Positions 35,547 to 45,026 of a DNA stretch of 49,314 bases are shown here, piece after piece; the first letter of the stretch is position 1; each line of letters begins with the position of its first letter. The notes beneath the pieces are model-generated. The model had not been told where the DNA came from and searched no databases. It saw only the letters and a list, made by a program, of their open reading frames with translations. A program made the position numbers and the translations under genes. The stretch covers positions 1 through 49,314 of the forward strand of contig JABDMH010000125.1 of the NCBI GenBank assembly GCA_013001595.1, in the 5' to 3' direction. This DNA is from Saprospiraceae bacterium (lineage in GTDB: Bacteria > Bacteroidota > Bacteroidia > Chitinophagales > Saprospiraceae).

Positions 35547-36860
35547 TTAATTATTATCGACCTTTTGAGCGGGCATATTAATCAACCTAGTATACAGAGC
35601 TAGCATTCTGGAGGATTGAACATTAATATGGAAATGGTCTAAAACGCCCTCCCTTCCGGCGATACTCAAACGTTCCAATTGATCCACATTGAATAATAGA
35701 TCCATCAAAGCAACTGATAACTTTCCGGCATCATTCGGTTCATATGTTATGCCTCCTCCTCCCATATCGATAATTTCCGGAAAAGCTCCCAACCGCGGTT
35801 GTATCACCGGAGTGCCGGATACCTGGGCTTCCAATAAATAAAGGCCGAACGCTTCACCGCCACGAACAGGAACGGAAACCACTGATACTTTTTCAAAAAA
35901 AGACTTTCTGCCATCAGCAGAAAAATTTTCATTGAACTCAACGTAATGTTGAATGCCAGCCTTGTGTATTTTTATTTTTTGTTCACGGAGAAACGTTCTA
36001 TCATCCCTGGTATGTCCGCCGGTTAGAATCAAATTTACTTCCTCTGTACCTGGGTTTTTTCTTAATTCAATAAATGCATCGATCAATATATCTAAGCCAT
36101 TTTCATAACACATGCGTGAAATAAATCCAATGTTACGAGGTTTTTCAGTAGCCAGCCGAAAGTTATAGTCGGCCGGATCAACTCCTAAATGCAATCGTTG
36201 CAATTTGTCATTGGAAAGGTCCAGTTTTTCCCGCATCAGGGTTAGGTAGTAGTCACTTACCGGAATAAATGTATCTACGTAGGCTGTTTTCTCACGCATT
36301 AGAGTCCAGACTTTTTTTTGAAAACTCGGGTGCATGTTATCTACCCAGACATGCTCATCCTGTAAAGAGCAAACCACCGGCACATTTAACTTTTCTTTTA
36401 ACCGATGTGATAGGCCGAGGAGCAGGGCGTTGGACAAATGAATAATGTCCGGCTTAAAGTGTTGCTGGATCCAACTAACCATCATATCTAGTTCTTCCGC
36501 TTGTTTGCCATGTTCTCCCATCAACATCGATAGGGTCATCTCCTCCAGGCCTTTGGCCCGGGTAGTTCCTGCCATTCCGGAGGCCAGCTTTAATGCAGGT
36601 TTGGAATTTAATAACCGATCAACCCAGGGAGGGAATCTTTTAAATACCGGATAAAGTTGTTTAAGGTAAATACTGATAGCACCATAAAACACGGGAACAT
36701 CCTCAAGATCATGCTCGTCTCTGAATATAGGCAGGTACATAGGCACTTTAACAACTTCATGTTTTAACGCCCTCAGTTCATGTACATATTTACTATCCCG
36801 CAAACAATTGCCGCAATAAAATTTTCCTCCCGATCCTGGTACAATATGGATTATTTGCAT
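35547..36860 (-). CDS. GT4-family glycosyltransferase
   Basis: 437 residues in a GT-B fold of family GT4. The N-terminus starts with a glycine-rich PGSGGKFYCGNCLRD loop, unusual in having two cysteines. The donor-binding half has GFISRMCYENGLDILIDAF, and GGEAFGLYLLEAQVSGTPV carries the E-x7-E signature. It should transfer a sugar from a nucleotide-sugar donor in the cytoplasm. It sits 15 bases after the beta-propeller gene and 49 bases before the ATPase gene, so it may glycosylate a component or substrate of this system. The acceptor is unknown. Confidence 0.88.
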   Translation of the reverse strand: MQIIHIVPGSGGKFYCGNCLRDSKYVHELRALKHEVVKVPMYLPIFRDEHDLEDVPVFYGAISIYLKQLYPVFKRFPPWVDRLLNSKPALKLASGMAGTTRAKGLEEMTLSMLMGEHGKQAEELDMMVSWIQQHFKPDIIHLSNALLLGLSHRLKEKLNVPVVCSLQDEHVWVDNMHPSFQKKVWTLMREKTAYVDTFIPVSDYYLTLMREKLDLSNDKLQRLHLGVDPADYNFRLATEKPRNIGFISRMCYENGLDILIDAFIELRKNPGTEEVNLILTGGHTRDDRTFLREQKIKIHKAGIQHYVEFNENFSADGRKSFFEKVSVVSVPVRGGEAFGLYLLEAQVSGTPVIQPRLGAFPEIIDMGGGGITYEPNDAGKLSVALMDLLFNVDQLERLSIAGREGVLDHFHINVQSSRMLALYTRLINMPAQKVDNN

Positions 36861-36875
36861 CTGCTATTTTTTCAA

Positions 36876-37988
36876 TTATTTACCAAAACAATAGATTTTG
36901 CCATTATGCGCTCCAATATAAAACTTCCCGTCAGCACATGCTGGGGTAGCTTCGATAGCTGACCCAATTTCATAGGACCACGATACGGCCCCGTCTTTTA
37001 AATTTAATAATTGGATATCGCCCCGCATATTGGCAATGATTATTTTTTCATGGGCAATCACGGAAGATGCATGCACTCTGGCCCCGGAATGATGATCCCA
37101 GACTAGTTCCCCGTTTTTTTTGTTTAGACAATAAATATTTTTATCCTGGCCCCCTATAACTAGTCTATTGCGGTAAATGGCAGGTGAGCCAATAAAGGGC
37201 AAATGAAATTCGGGATGTTCGAATTGCCAGTCAATCGACCCTTTCTTAAGGTCAATACATGAGACCCGGCCATCGTAATCGCCTATGAAGGCTTTGTTTC
37301 CGTCGATAGCGGGAGAAGCCGCGATATAGGTAGCTATATCTACTTTGCTGTTAGGAACGCCGTTGATGATATTGATCCTGTGTAAAAACCCATCGCAACC
37401 GCCAAAAATTACCTCGTTATTGTAGACCCCAACCGCTCCATTAACAAAATTAGCTGTCTCATATTTCCATTGCAAAGCTCCTGTCCGGGCATCCAGGCAA
37501 TAAAGAAAATAGTCGTAACTACCGAAAATGATCCTGACATTATCATCCTGCTGCCACCAGTTTGCTGATCCTGAAATCTGGTTATCCGCTTCAAACCTCC
37601 ATTTTTCTTCACCAGTATGGAGATTAATCGCATGAAACGTACCATCCAGATTTCCATTATAGATGGTTTCTCCTACAATCAGGACGGGAGCTTCAATTGC
37701 ATTATCTGTTTGCAGATTCCATAGTTCATTTCCTGTGTGATCAATGGCATACAAACAGCCATCCATGGATCCCACCACTAAAATATTCTGGCAAATAACC
37801 GGAGAAGCTTTGATCTGATCCTCCGTAGCAAAGGACCAGAGCAGATCAGGATCATCTGGCATGTCAACCTGGACAAAACCCTGAAGTTTTTGATCTCCCC
37901 TGAACACAGGCCAGCAATCTTGACCCTGGGAAATAAAATGCAAGGTCAAGAGCAAACATGCTATGTTAATCTTTATTTTTCTGATCAT
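36876..37988 (-). CDS. Exported PQQ-repeat beta-propeller protein
   Basis: 370 residues with a signal peptide (INIACLLLTLHFISQGQ). Seven or eight repeats of the PQQ-like beta-propeller type are visible from tetrapeptides such as TGNELW, TGEEKW, TGALQW, KGSIDW, NGELVW and DGAVSW. No catalytic or PQQ-binding residues can be picked out, so this is best read as a BamB-like protein-binding propeller. ATG 37988 overlaps the end of the upstream flavoprotein gene by 23 bases, an unusually long overlap pointing to co-expression. It is the fourth propeller of the operon and the only one directly after the cytoplasmic redox subunits. Confidence 0.88.
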   Translation of the reverse strand: MIRKIKINIACLLLTLHFISQGQDCWPVFRGDQKLQGFVQVDMPDDPDLLWSFATEDQIKASPVICQNILVVGSMDGCLYAIDHTGNELWNLQTDNAIEAPVLIVGETIYNGNLDGTFHAINLHTGEEKWRFEADNQISGSANWWQQDDNVRIIFGSYDYFLYCLDARTGALQWKYETANFVNGAVGVYNNEVIFGGCDGFLHRINIINGVPNSKVDIATYIAASPAIDGNKAFIGDYDGRVSCIDLKKGSIDWQFEHPEFHLPFIGSPAIYRNRLVIGGQDKNIYCLNKKNGELVWDHHSGARVHASSVIAHEKIIIANMRGDIQLLNLKDGAVSWSYEIGSAIEATPACADGKFYIGAHNGKIYCFGK

Positions 37989-39558
37989 GCTTTCTTAAGT
38001 CGCTTAGGGAAAGAGCTCCAGTGGGACAAGCTCTAATCACTTCTTCTGCAATTTTATTTAAACCTTCTTCGAGATGATCGTTGAATGGGATACCAATCTC
38101 TATGTCAAAACCTCTCCCGATGAAGGTCATACCATATTCATCTTGGTGCTGGGCTGTCAATCTGACACAGATTCCGCATTTGACGCATTTAGCGGGTTCA
38201 TAGAGAGCTTTGCCGTGCTCGTATAGTTTTTTTACACCGTGGCGATCATTACTACCATATCTTTTTTGATCGGCTTGATAGGTATCGGCATAGACTCTCA
38301 GTTTGCAAGTTTCTATTTTGCGACAGTCACAATGGAGGCAGCGGGAGGCTTCTGCAAGTACTTCTTCCAAGCTCAGACCTTTCGTAAGACCATAAATCGG
38401 TTCTATCCTATGCTGCTCGGATGATTCTTTCAAAAATTCTTGCACTTCTTCCGGAAGAATACGTCCAAAACGGGAATTAAATATACCTGGCTCGCCTTTT
38501 ACCTCTTCTCCTTTCAGATACTGGATCACACAGTGGGAGGCTTCCTTTCCATGAGCTACAGATCTGACCGCCATTTTCATTGGTTTTAGCGCTGCACCTA
38601 CTGCAAATACACCGGGAAGATTGGTTTCATATGTTGTCCTGCTAATGATGATTCCCTGTTTGTAAGTTTCCAAGCCCCAGCTCTTTAAATCCAGATCCAT
38701 AGCACCTGTGGCAATGATCACCCCATCAAAATCCTGGGTTATCTGATTAAATGAGTCTAGCGTTATTTCTTTTCCCAGACTAAACAGCACTCCGGTATTT
38801 TTAATAGCTTCGATTTCGGTGTCTAAAATTTCTTTGGGTAAGATCTCATCATTGATCGCACGTAATTGACCCCCGGCCAACACTTCACGGTCAAACACTG
38901 TACACTGAAGGCCTCTCAATTGAGCATGATAGGCGGCAGCAAGGCCAGCCGGTCCAGAGCCTATGATAGCGATGTGTTTATCCTCAAGTTCAGGGTCCGG
39001 GTCAAACCAGGAGGCTTCATCCGAAGTTCCGAGATCGCCAGCATATCTTTTTAGCAAGCAAATAGCAACCGGCTCATCAATATCCTTCCTACGGCATATT
39101 TTTTCGCAGGGTGCGGGGCAAATCCTCCCCAAAACGCCAGGAAGGACGATATCTTTTTTAACAATGGCCAATGCTTCATCGATTTCCCCATCCTGCAGGT
39201 GCCGGATCATCTGGGGGATATTCATATGCGCCGGACAAGCTTTCGTGCATGGAGCTTCGCAGTCGCCTACATGATCGCTCAAGAGTAGATCCAATCCCAT
39301 TTTTCGCGCCTCGACGATTTCATCATCATGTGTAATAATCTCCATATCCGGCTCTACTTTCAATGAACAGGATGGAATCAATTGTCCTGTTTTGACATTT
39401 TTAACCAGACATAACATACAGGACGTATAGTGTTCCAAGCCTTCATAATAACACAAATGCGGAACATTATGACCTAATTCTTGCAGTGCCTTCAGTAGAA
39501 AGGTTCCTTCCTGAATGCTTACTTCCTGGGTGTCTACTTTAAATGTTATCATATTCAC
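37966..39558 (-). CDS. NuoG/GltD-like iron-sulfur flavoprotein without NAD(P)H domain
   Basis: 530 residues, cytoplasmic. N-terminal [2Fe-2S] ferredoxin domain: Cys36, Cys47, Cys50 and Cys64. A GltD-type [4Fe-4S] region at about 100-170 has CEAPCTKACPA and ICPAPCEKICRR. An FAD domain starts at residue 198 with GSGPAGLAAAY, ending in FAVGAAL, where the usual GD is replaced by GA. The C-terminus has CLHCDCRKIETC and a NuoG-type [4Fe-4S] site: Cys458, Cys461, Cys464 and Cys511. The second, NAD(P)H-binding Rossmann domain that GltD proteins carry between the two FAD halves is absent. GTG 39558 overlaps the upstream TAG by one base; ATG 39552 is an alternative start. It likely accepts electrons from the NuoF-like subunit encoded just upstream. 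Confidence 0.88.
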   Translation of the reverse strand: MNMITFKVDTQEVSIQEGTFLLKALQELGHNVPHLCYYEGLEHYTSCMLCLVKNVKTGQLIPSCSLKVEPDMEIITHDDEIVEARKMGLDLLLSDHVGDCEAPCTKACPAHMNIPQMIRHLQDGEIDEALAIVKKDIVLPGVLGRICPAPCEKICRRKDIDEPVAICLLKRYAGDLGTSDEASWFDPDPELEDKHIAIIGSGPAGLAAAYHAQLRGLQCTVFDREVLAGGQLRAINDEILPKEILDTEIEAIKNTGVLFSLGKEITLDSFNQITQDFDGVIIATGAMDLDLKSWGLETYKQGIIISRTTYETNLPGVFAVGAALKPMKMAVRSVAHGKEASHCVIQYLKGEEVKGEPGIFNSRFGRILPEEVQEFLKESSEQHRIEPIYGLTKGLSLEEVLAEASRCLHCDCRKIETCKLRVYADTYQADQKRYGSNDRHGVKKLYEHGKALYEPAKCVKCGICVRLTAQHQDEYGMTFIGRGFDIEIGIPFNDHLEEGLNKIAEEVIRACPTGALSLSDLRKHDQKNKD

Positions 39559-41897
39559 TAATGGACTTCAACAGCGTCATAAGGACACGCTTCTTTACAA
39601 TTATTACAACGAATACATTTTTCCATATCGATTTTATGCCTTAGGTGGGGAGTGAAAGCAATTGCATCGGTTGGACATTTCTGAACACAAATCGTACACC
39701 CATTGCAATTTTCGTTGATCTCATATTTAATCAGGTCTTTGCATCTTCCGGTTGGACAGATCCCTTTAATGTGAGCTTCGTATTCGGACCTGAAGTGGGC
39801 AAGGGTGGAGGTCACCGGATTTGGGGCTGTTTTTCCCAATCCACATAGACTTCCTATAACAGTCCATTTCGAAAGATTTTCTAACTCCTGCAGATCTTTT
39901 GTTTTTCCCTGGCCACGACAGATTCTATCCAGGATCTCCAGCATTCTTTTTGTACCTATCCGGCAGAACGTACATTTTCCACATGATTCATTTTGGGAGA
40001 AAGAAAGAAAATATCTAGCCATATCCACCATACAATCCGTATCATCGAGCACTACCAAACCTCCTGACCCCATCATCGATCCTGCTTCTTTCAGGGATTC
40101 GTAATCAATCGGAATATCCGCCATACTTGCCGGAATACAGCCGCCGGAAGGTCCACCAATCTGCACTGCTTTAAATTTTCTGCCAAAGGAAATGCCTCCG
40201 CCAATATCTTCTACTATCTGACGAATGGTGGTCCCCATAGGGACCTCTATCAAACCTCCATAGTTTACTTTGCCAGTCAGAGAAAATACTTTCGTGCCTT
40301 TACTGGAGGCGGTACCTATTACATTAAATTTATCAGCTCCATTTTTTAAAATAAACGGTATTTGAGCCAATGTTTCGGTATTGTTGACAAGGGTTGGTTT
40401 ACCCCAGAGACCTTCTTCCACAGGATAGGGGGGCCTTATGCGGGGAAATCCACGGTCGCCTTCGATCGAGTTTATTAGAGCGGTTTCTTCTCCACACACA
40501 AAAGCCCCGGCCCCTTCATAAACTTCCAAGTGACAACTGAATGTAGTCCCTAGTATGTGTTCTCCAGTCCATCCAGTCACGGCACACTTAGCCAGGGCTT
40601 GTCGGATCCTGCTTACGGCTTCCGGATACTCCGCCCGGATATAGAAATATCCCTGGGTAGCTCCGGTAGCAAAAGCAGCAATGAGCACTCCTTCAATCAC
40701 CCGGTAGGGATACGATTCTAATAACATACGATCCATAAAAGCTCCAGGGTCACCTTCGTCACCATTACAAATAATGTACTTGGGTTGCTCTGTATGACCA
40801 GCCACCATTTCCCATTTGACGCCGGTGGGAAAGCCAGCCCCACCACGGCCCCGGATTCCACTGGTCTCCACTTCTTGAACTACGGCTTCCTGTGTCATGG
40901 TCTTGAGACATTTTTCCAAAGCCTCGAACCCTCCCCTTTTTATATATTCATCCAGATCGAGGGGATTGATGCTACCCCTGAATTGGGTAGCTATGGGAAT
41001 CTGTTGGCCGAGAAAGGCAGTGAGTTGTTTATCCCTTGTTTGGAGAGCATATTGTTGCAAAGCCCCATTCATGTCGAGATCTCCCTGAATGGCAGCAACC
41101 GCCTGGTCTACTTTTAGTTTTAACCTGTCAATAAACCGGTGCGGTCGAAAGTGCCTTTCTACTATAGAACGCACTTCTTTGACTTGTACATTGGTATATA
41201 CAAAAGGGCCTTTGTCCTGCGGATTGACCTCCAGCATAGGCACCTGGGAGCATACGCCAACACAACTAACAGGTTTAAGCCGAACATCGAGATGGTTTTC
41301 TGCCACCACCTGATCCACGACTTCTCTTACTGCCGCACTGCCGCTCGCCACGCAGCAAGAATCCAATGTTATCCTTATTTCGCCATCTGGGTTACGAATT
41401 CTTTTAATATCAGCATGGAACGATTCTTTCTTTTGCTGTTTTTCAAATTCAAAAAGAATTCTTTCCGCTTTACCTGAACTTAGATGACTGTAGGTAATCT
41501 CATCGATCTGGGCTACCGGAGCTAAGGCACAACAACCAACACAATGCACTTTTTCTAAAGTATAGGTTCCTGCAGCGTCGGTGTGTTGACCCTCCTCCAG
41601 TGCCAATTTCCGGTGTAAGGAATCATATACGAGTGTTGATCCTTTCACATGACAAGCTGTTCCGCAACATACTTTGATGATATGTTTGCCTACTTCATGC
41701 AAGCGAAATTGAGAATAAAAACTGGCTACGCTGATAATCTGCTCCGGAGTGATTTGTGTATAATCACATACTCTGCGTAGCGCCTCCTCCGGCAGATAAT
41801 TGTATTTTTTTTGAATGGCTTGAAGAATAGGGATGACCATCCTTTTCTCCTTGCCATGTTCAAGAATATGATCAATATCTTGGAAATCGATTTTCAA
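39558..41897 (-). CDS. NuoE-NuoF-ferredoxin fusion, NAD(P)H-oxidising subunit
   Basis: 779 residues. Domains in order: NuoE-like [2Fe-2S] thioredoxin fold (Cys77, Cys82, Cys119, Cys123); a second thioredoxin-like ferredoxin (Cys181/182, Cys212, Cys216); a NuoF core with FMN/NADH motif GRGGAGFPTG at 350-359, NGDEGDPGAFMDR and VCGEETALINSIEG; its [4Fe-4S] cluster at Cys639, Cys642, Cys645 and Cys685; and two C-terminal [4Fe-4S] ferredoxin sites (Cys731-741 and Cys761-771). It should oxidise NADH or NADPH and feed electrons into iron-sulfur clusters, as do HydB subunits of bifurcating hydrogenases. Neither a hydrogenase large subunit nor other complex I genes are nearby. It lies 10 bases after the propeller gene. 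Confidence 0.92.
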   Translation of the reverse strand: MKIDFQDIDHILEHGKEKRMVIPILQAIQKKYNYLPEEALRRVCDYTQITPEQIISVASFYSQFRLHEVGKHIIKVCCGTACHVKGSTLVYDSLHRKLALEEGQHTDAAGTYTLEKVHCVGCCALAPVAQIDEITYSHLSSGKAERILFEFEKQQKKESFHADIKRIRNPDGEIRITLDSCCVASGSAAVREVVDQVVAENHLDVRLKPVSCVGVCSQVPMLEVNPQDKGPFVYTNVQVKEVRSIVERHFRPHRFIDRLKLKVDQAVAAIQGDLDMNGALQQYALQTRDKQLTAFLGQQIPIATQFRGSINPLDLDEYIKRGGFEALEKCLKTMTQEAVVQEVETSGIRGRGGAGFPTGVKWEMVAGHTEQPKYIICNGDEGDPGAFMDRMLLESYPYRVIEGVLIAAFATGATQGYFYIRAEYPEAVSRIRQALAKCAVTGWTGEHILGTTFSCHLEVYEGAGAFVCGEETALINSIEGDRGFPRIRPPYPVEEGLWGKPTLVNNTETLAQIPFILKNGADKFNVIGTASSKGTKVFSLTGKVNYGGLIEVPMGTTIRQIVEDIGGGISFGRKFKAVQIGGPSGGCIPASMADIPIDYESLKEAGSMMGSGGLVVLDDTDCMVDMARYFLSFSQNESCGKCTFCRIGTKRMLEILDRICRGQGKTKDLQELENLSKWTVIGSLCGLGKTAPNPVTSTLAHFRSEYEAHIKGICPTGRCKDLIKYEINENCNGCTICVQKCPTDAIAFTPHLRHKIDMEKCIRCNNCKEACPYDAVEVH

Positions 41898-41907
41898 TGG
41901 TTATGTT

Positions 41908-43734
41908 TTAACTTCCTATACAATACAAATTTTCATTACCTCTGATGTAAATCCTGCCTGGCGCAAAAGCAGGAGTAGCTACCGTTCCTTCTCCTAACGT
42001 TGGTTCGCCAATCAATTTTTTTTCCTGATTAACTTCGAATATGTGCATAACTCCCTCCAAATCCAACGCGAACAATTTTCCATCGGCCACCAATGGAGAA
42101 GCGTAAAAGCCAGCGGTACATTCATGTTCCCAAGATTTTTCACCGGTCTTGGCATCAAAAACAGCCAACACTCCATAGCTGGTTGCAATGAAAACCAACC
42201 CTCCGGAAACTACCGGGCTAGCCACCTCGGGTAAATATTCATCTGATTCCCAAACCACCGTGGCGGAAGCAGGTCCGGGCCGAATTGCCACTAATTTTGC
42301 ATATTCATTGGCAGCAAACACCAGTCCCGAACCAAATGCAGGAGAGGGCCCCACTTCTCCCATCATGCAGTCTATACTCCAAAGTTCTTTTCCAGAATCA
42401 GGATCATAGCCAGCGACCAAAGGGTCTGCCGCTAATATTAATTGGTGTTTATCACCCACTGAAGCCAGAATTGGCGAAGACCAGGAAATTTTCGTATTGC
42501 GATTGGTCTCCCAAACTGTCTTACCGGTAAAGCAATCCAGGGCCATCACTTTACCCCCTTTATTAGTATCATACTGTACGAATAATTTCTTTTGCCAGTA
42601 TATCAGGGAAGATGAATGACCGTAGTGATTATCAGGTATTCCCAGGTTCCTGGACCATACTTCTTTTCCTGACATGTCCAGGCAGATGATATCCCCATTT
42701 GCGAAAATCGCGTAAACTCCCAAACCATCAGTGGCAAGGGTTGGTGCAGTCAATCCTGTGTCGTCGGTAACTTTTGGAGACTGTGCTGGCGATCCCGGAA
42801 TATTTTTTACTTCTTTTTGCCAAAGCAGGGATCCTGACTGGCGGTCATGGCAAAAAATTGCTTTCCCGCTTTCATCAGCGGCTGCTAGGAATAGTCGGTC
42901 ACCCCAAATAACCGGAGAATTATTCCCTTTTTTTGCTAAAGCCATTTTCCAGATAATGTGGGTGCCATCACCGGGATCCCAGGTCAGCGGTATATTTTTA
43001 TGGGGTGACACACCACTGGCTAATGGTGAGCCACGGAAAACACCGTGCTGAGTTTGAATCATAGACAGATCGGGATAAACCGGTGTCTGTGATTCTTCAG
43101 GCAGATCGACTGATTCCTGAGCAGAGAGATTCGAAGTGTTAACAGTGTCTTCTTGCGATTCTATGCTGATAGAAGACAGATCCTCTTTGCCATCATGAAT
43201 GTCCACAATTTCAATTTGTTCAACTGGCGTTTCTTCGGTCAATATGGATTCATCTACCTTAAAACTTCTTAAATGATCTCTGGTAAAATAGGAGGCACCT
43301 AGAGCCAGAGAAACCAGAATAAGACCTCCAATGATAATTCCTCGTTGAGCCATCGTTCGCAACTGGAAATCATTTATTTGTACGGCTTGAGGCAGCACTA
43401 AAGAGAACTGGAGAGCTTGCTTTACCTTTAGCGAAATTCCAAATACAAACGTACAGATCAACAATAAGAGAGCCCCGGTATTTATTTGCCATTGGTTATT
43501 GAAAAACGCTTTTCGCGCCAGCAGATCCAAGTTCCTGATTTCATTCTTTAATGCCTCACTTTTCGGATCGTTCTCCAAACGCTCGATTAAAGTCGTCATC
43601 ACCTCACTTTCTAAAGGATCATTTCTGCTGATTTGTAGATAATTGATCAGAAGAAGAAATGCAATGACTGCGCCCAGGATAGCTGATCCAGTAATCAGGT
43701 AAGAAACAAGTTGTATTTTCTCCTCTTTCTTCAT
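41908..43734 (-). CDS. Membrane-anchored PQQ-repeat beta-propeller protein
   Basis: About 608 residues. Three transmembrane helices near the N-terminus (SYLITGSAILGAVIAFLLLI, a second at about 85-105, and GGLILVSLALGASYF), with an acidic linker, precede a C-terminal propeller with repeats such as SGSLLW, SGKEVW, TGKTVW, SGKELW and TGEKSW. The start sits at ATG 43734, which overlaps the stop of the upstream iron-sulfur gene as TGATG; the longer frame to 43785 would overlap by 52 bases and is less likely. The propeller faces the periplasm and may bind the electron acceptor or assemble the complex. MXXCW-like haem motifs are absent. Confidence 0.85.
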   Translation of the reverse strand: MKKEEKIQLVSYLITGSAILGAVIAFLLLINYLQISRNDPLESEVMTTLIERLENDPKSEALKNEIRNLDLLARKAFFNNQWQINTGALLLLICTFVFGISLKVKQALQFSLVLPQAVQINDFQLRTMAQRGIIIGGLILVSLALGASYFTRDHLRSFKVDESILTEETPVEQIEIVDIHDGKEDLSSISIESQEDTVNTSNLSAQESVDLPEESQTPVYPDLSMIQTQHGVFRGSPLASGVSPHKNIPLTWDPGDGTHIIWKMALAKKGNNSPVIWGDRLFLAAADESGKAIFCHDRQSGSLLWQKEVKNIPGSPAQSPKVTDDTGLTAPTLATDGLGVYAIFANGDIICLDMSGKEVWSRNLGIPDNHYGHSSSLIYWQKKLFVQYDTNKGGKVMALDCFTGKTVWETNRNTKISWSSPILASVGDKHQLILAADPLVAGYDPDSGKELWSIDCMMGEVGPSPAFGSGLVFAANEYAKLVAIRPGPASATVVWESDEYLPEVASPVVSGGLVFIATSYGVLAVFDAKTGEKSWEHECTAGFYASPLVADGKLFALDLEGVMHIFEVNQEKKLIGEPTLGEGTVATPAFAPGRIYIRGNENLYCIGS

Positions 43735-45026
43735 CAGATTGCTGAAAGTTTTTTTACTGGACAATAATCCATGCAGCGACCACAACTGAAACAGCTTCCT
43801 TTATTTGGTTCATAAATCGTTTTCTCACGGAAAATGACTTGATTTATCAGGAACAATCCCAATACCAGCCCCATGAATCCACCGAATAGGGCTGATCCAG
43901 TATAAAATTCCTGGCGGATTTTTATTGCATCTTCCACAAGAGTCGTCATTGTTTTGCCAGATGCCAGGAAAGTTTGAACGTCGATGTTATCCGGATCACC
44001 TTTTATTTCCGGATTGGTGATCAACAGTTCTGAAAGTTGGACGTCAGGGTGCGCTCCTGACAGAAATACATGAGATTTGCCTCCGAGGTATAAACCCATA
44101 ATTATCAGTAAGGGCATCAACAGAGCGTAAGTAATAAACCTTCGGGTATCCTTTTTCGTTTTTCCGTTAGATTGAAGGCTTGTCGGTTGTTCAATAACAT
44201 CAAATGGGCAAGAATCTTCACACAATTTGCAGTCAATACATTCAGCCGGGGTAATGGATAGATGCCATTTGGAGAATCTGGACGTCCAATTAAGTAGGAC
44301 ACCATAAGGGCATAGAAAGCGACAATAAGGCCGGGCAATAAAAAACCCGATCATCACAAAACTGATGCCAAGGACAATCATTATAAAGCTGCCATCCATC
44401 CGGAAAAATCCTACAAACGGATCATAGCGGCAAATGAGAAAATCCGTTCCGGTAGCTGCAAACAAAACCGCCAGACCTAGATATAAATAGGGTATGATTC
44501 CCAGGGTTTTATTCAACCAAGGAGGTAAAGAAATGGGATCGAACACCAACAGATCCTGCACTGCGCCTAATGGGCAAGCTGCCGCGCAGAAAAGCCTGCC
44601 GAAGAACAGGCTTACTATCAAAGGAATGATAAAAAAAGCCAGTACACCAATCGAAATAGCATACTCTGGTTGAAACAACGAAAGGGCTACATTTTGAATC
44701 GATCCAATAGGACAAATACAACCTTCCCGATAAAATCCAAAATAAGCCAATGCAAATATCGAAAGCCAAAGAATACCACGACGGGAGCGCAACTTAAAAA
44801 TAAACCAAGCTGCCAAAAAGAGAACCGCAACAAGGATAAAAACATCAAAATATTCAAACAAGAGCGCCCGGGGCTCGGGAGTGCTAGGATGGGGCTGTAC
44901 ATATCCCGACTCAAAATCCGGCTTAGGGAAACGTTGCTGGGCATAAGTAAGTGCCTCCCATATAGCCAAGACTAGCACGAGCGCCCCTGTGAACCATTTT
45001 TTAATATGTTGATTCAAGTCTGTCAT
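43734..45026 (-). CDS. NosR/NapH-like polytopic membrane iron-sulfur protein
   Basis: 430 residues with about seven membrane helices. Cysteine pairs at membrane edges are Cys103/Cys105 (EGCICPIGS), Cys147/Cys151 (FCAAACPLG) and Cys235/Cys239 (YCRFLCPYG), the pattern of the NosR/NapH/RdxA family. Two [4Fe-4S] ferredoxin motifs follow: Cys263, 266, 269, 273 and, at the extreme C-terminus, Cys412, 415, 418, 422. This kind of protein takes electrons from quinol or flavin on one side of the inner membrane and passes them to the other. It is coupled to the Tat ferredoxin gene upstream with no gap, forming a NapG/NapH-like pair. Confidence 0.9.
   Translation of the reverse strand: MTDLNQHIKKWFTGALVLVLAIWEALTYAQQRFPKPDFESGYVQPHPSTPEPRALLFEYFDVFILVAVLFLAAWFIFKLRSRRGILWLSIFALAYFGFYREGCICPIGSIQNVALSLFQPEYAISIGVLAFFIIPLIVSLFFGRLFCAAACPLGAVQDLLVFDPISLPPWLNKTLGIIPYLYLGLAVLFAATGTDFLICRYDPFVGFFRMDGSFIMIVLGISFVMIGFFIARPYCRFLCPYGVLLNWTSRFSKWHLSITPAECIDCKLCEDSCPFDVIEQPTSLQSNGKTKKDTRRFITYALLMPLLIIMGLYLGGKSHVFLSGAHPDVQLSELLITNPEIKGDPDNIDVQTFLASGKTMTTLVEDAIKIRQEFYTGSALFGGFMGLVLGLFLINQVIFREKTIYEPNKGSCFSCGRCMDYCPVKKLSAI

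Noticed and set aside
37966-41897. Bifurcating [FeFe]-hydrogenase (HydABC)
   Set aside because: The NuoF-like and ferredoxin parts fit, but there is no H-cluster domain and no HydA or HydE/F/G gene in the window.
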